Shown piece after piece: positions 23,225 through 24,884 of a stretch of DNA of 24,884 nt (the first letter of the stretch is position 1; every line of letters starts with the position of its first letter). Made by a program: the position numbers and the translations under genes. The stretch is from Bacillota bacterium (GTDB taxonomy: Bacteria > Bacillota > Dethiobacteria > DTU022), in the NCBI GenBank assembly GCA_012510625.1, contig JAAZHP010000292.1, forward strand, positions 1-24,884, written 5' to 3'. Below the pieces are notes generated by a model that worked only from the letters and a program-made list of their open reading frames with translations, did not search any database and was not told where the DNA came from.

Positions 23225-24238
23225 ATGTCAGCAATGCTGTTGCATAAAGATAAATGGTCGGAGTTTACCGGAAGGCTTTCCGGCAAAAACCTCTGGGCGC
23301 CGTCCCTGCAGGGCGGGATTAAGAAGTTTGCGCCCGTTGGCGAGGGCGATGCAGTGCAGCTCGATGCAGAAAACACCGCGGTTCCCCCCAAGGCGCTGCT
23401 TTTCCCCCAGACGGAGACGCTCTTCCGCTTTTCAGAGGGGCAGGAAGACCTGGAGTTTCCCGGCCTCGATGAACCGGTCATCCTGCTGGGAGTGCGCCCC
23501 TGCGACGCCCGCGCCATGGCCATCGTGGAGAAGCTCTTCCGCTGGGATTACGAAGATCCCTATTACCTGAAGCGCCGCGAGCTGACCACCCTCATCGGTT
23601 TGGCTTGCAATGAGCCGGGCCTGAACTGCTTCTGCCCCTCGGTGGGGGGAGGGCCGGCTTCCACGGAAGGGCTCGACATCCTCATGGTGGACCTGGGAGA
23701 GAGCTACCTCTTGGAGGGGCTGACCGGCAAGGGCAAAGCGCTTCTCGAGGAGTGCAAGGACCTGCTTGAAGAGGCAGGCGCCGATGCCCTGCAGCAGAAG
23801 GAGCAGCTGGTGCAGGAGGCCGCGTCCAAGATCAGGCGCAGCGTGGATCCGGAGGGGATCCCGGAAGCGCTGCCCGGGCTGTGGGAGGATCCGCTCTGGC
23901 AGAGGGTCTCCGCGGCCTGCCTGGGCTGCGGTATCTGCACCTATCTCTGCCCTACCTGCTACTGTTTCGACATCCAGGATGAGCTGGAGGGCGCTGTGGG
24001 GCGGCGCTGCCGGATGTGGGATTCGTGCATGTTTGAGGAATACACGAAGCACACTTCGGGGCACAACCCCCGTCCCACCCGCCGGGAGCGGACCCGGAAC
24101 CGGATTAACCACAAATACTCATATTTTGTCGATAAGTTTGGGGTGATCGCCTGCGTCGGCTGCGGGCGGTGCTCCAACCTCTGCCCGGTCAATATTGACC
24201 TCATCGACATTCTAAGGCAGGTGAAGGCGGCGCCATGA
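23225..24238 (+). CDS. flxB: FlxB-like iron-sulfur protein (HydB/AsrA family)
   Basis: From ATG 23225 the product is 337 residues and resembles the beta subunits of sulfhydrogenase and anaerobic sulfite reductase (HydB/AsrA), which relay electrons next to an FAD/NAD(P)-binding partner. VILLGVRPCDARAMAI and LACNEPGLNCFCPSVGG mark the N-terminal part. CLGCGICTYLCPTCYC (from Cys232), WDSCMFEEYTKHTSGHNPRP, and CVGCGRCSNLCP (from Cys310) mark two [4Fe-4S] sites. AGGTGGG at 23208-23214 serves the ATG; a GTG at 23210 would add five residues. Its TGA stop overlaps the ATG of the next gene, so the two are almost surely translated together. Confidence 0.82.
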   Translation: MSAMLLHKDKWSEFTGRLSGKNLWAPSLQGGIKKFAPVGEGDAVQLDAENTAVPPKALLFPQTETLFRFSEGQEDLEFPGLDEPVILLGVRPCDARAMAIVEKLFRWDYEDPYYLKRRELTTLIGLACNEPGLNCFCPSVGGGPASTEGLDILMVDLGESYLLEGLTGKGKALLEECKDLLEEAGADALQQKEQLVQEAASKIRRSVDPEGIPEALPGLWEDPLWQRVSAACLGCGICTYLCPTCYCFDIQDELEGAVGRRCRMWDSCMFEEYTKHTSGHNPRPTRRERTRNRINHKYSYFVDKFGVIACVGCGRCSNLCPVNIDLIDILRQVKAAP

Positions 24239-24884
24239 AAAATCACGACAATCCCTACATTCCCTATACCGCGACTATAGAGGATACCTGGTATGAAACC
24301 GGCGGGGAGCGCTGCATTAAAACATTCAAGGTGGTCTTTGAAGACCCGGCCGTGCGCGAGAGCTGGAGCCACCGCCCGGGCCAGTGCGCCATGATCGGCG
24401 TGCTCGGCGTGGGCGAGAGCATGATCTCCATCTCCTCCTCGCCGACGGAGGAAGGCTACCTGCGCTTCTCGGTGATGAAAGCCGGCAAGGTTACCACGGC
24501 GCTGCACCAGTTGGAGAAGGGCGACCGGATGACCGTGCGCGGCCCCTACGGGAACAGCTTCCCGGTAGATGAGTGGAAGGGGAAGAAGATCCTTACCATC
24601 GGCGGCGGGATCGGCCAGGCCCCCCTGCGCCCCATCGTAGAGTACGTCAAGGCCAACATGAAAGATTATGCCGGCCTGACCATGATCTACGGCGCTCGCA
24701 GCTCGGGGGATCTATGTTTTAAGAACGAATTTGCCGAGGCGGGGAAATGCGAGGGAGTGTGCTGCCACCTTTCCATCGATATCGAGGAAGAAGGATGGCC
24801 GCACTACGTCGGCTTTGTGCCCTCCCTGCTCATGGAGGTCAACCCCTCGCCCGAAAACACCATTGCCATTACCTGCGGCCCGCC
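24235..24884 (+). CDS. flxA: FlxA-like FAD/NAD(P)-binding subunit, cut by window end
   Basis: The frame opens at ATG 24235 inside the stop of flxB (ATGA) and runs off the window after 216 complete codons, so the C-terminus is missing. It belongs to the ferredoxin-NADP reductase-like group with HydG/AsrB. The flavin-binding part has RPGQCAMIGV and SISSSP. The nucleotide-binding part has ILTIGGGIGQAPLRPIVEY (GGGIG at 123-127) and MIYGARSSGDLCF. The start ENP/NPYIPYTATI resembles the NPYxPxxA start of that family. It is expected to be the NAD(P)H site of the complex. The cysteine-rich [2Fe-2S] tail usual in the family would lie just beyond the window. Confidence 0.85.
   Translation, partial: MKNHDNPYIPYTATIEDTWYETGGERCIKTFKVVFEDPAVRESWSHRPGQCAMIGVLGVGESMISISSSPTEEGYLRFSVMKAGKVTTALHQLEKGDRMTVRGPYGNSFPVDEWKGKKILTIGGGIGQAPLRPIVEYVKANMKDYAGLTMIYGARSSGDLCFKNEFAEAGKCEGVCCHLSIDIEEEGWPHYVGFVPSLLMEVNPSPENTIAITCGP

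Noticed and set aside
1..24884. tRNA, rRNA, CRISPR array, complete insertion sequence, prophage
   Set aside because: No cloverleaf with CCA end, no regularly spaced direct repeats, and no transposase, integrase or phage structural motifs were found on either strand by reading; short tRNAs could be missed by eye.

Overview
The window looks like chromosomal DNA of an anaerobic, spore-forming member of the Bacillota (class Clostridia), probably with a syntrophic or fermentative fatty-acid metabolism. The evidence is: strong AGGAGG-type ribosome binding sites with many TTG/GTG starts; a Spo0E-like sporulation phosphatase gene with a Spo0A-type box upstream; a bacterial selenocysteine system (selA, selB and a selD that is itself a selenoprotein); two tandem long-chain acyl-CoA synthetases; and an operon of electron-transfer flavoprotein plus heterodisulfide-reductase-like and Flx-like proteins. 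Genus cannot be told from this sequence.

Layout. (1) 1-3712, minus strand: two paralogous AMP-forming acyl-CoA synthetases, the promoter-proximal copy lacking a conserved block. (2) 3892-7345, plus: a GH36 alpha-galactosidase and a GltS-type sodium/glutamate symporter. (3) 7346-9897, plus: an intergenic stretch with palindromes, a 50-53 residue membrane protein gene missed by length cut-offs, an M48 (Ste24-type) membrane metalloprotease and a metallo-beta-lactamase-fold hydrolase. (4) 9935-11448: a minus-strand class A beta-lactamase-like serine hydrolase, then about 0.6 kb packed with short interspersed inverted repeats and ending in a good sigma-A promoter for selA. (5) 11449-15942, plus: selA-selB-selD. 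selD has an in-frame UGA at codon 17 followed by a bSECIS-like hairpin; a perfect 16-bp hairpin separates selB and selD. (6) 15943-16712: two small minus-strand genes (Spo0E-like, 54 aa; unknown, 49 aa), a terminator and two TGTCGAA boxes. (7) 16713-24884, plus: an eight-gene, tightly packed run, (HdrC-HdrB-like fusion)-etfB-etfA-hdrA-flxD-flxC-flxB-flxA, the last cut by the window end.

How they fit. Part 7 carries every module expected of a flavin-based electron-bifurcating machine. FlxA binds FAD and NAD(P)H; FlxB, FlxC and FlxD are iron-sulfur relays; HdrA holds the FAD and ferredoxin-type clusters; the CCG-domain protein supplies the HdrBC-like branch. EtfBA sits between the CCG protein and HdrA. 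The simplest inference is a complex linking NAD(H), ferredoxin and an ETF/acyl-CoA couple, with the acyl-CoA synthetases feeding the same fatty-acid metabolism. The selenocysteine genes would serve selenoproteins elsewhere, such as formate dehydrogenases, as well as SelD itself. No tRNA, rRNA, CRISPR array or intact insertion sequence was recognised.
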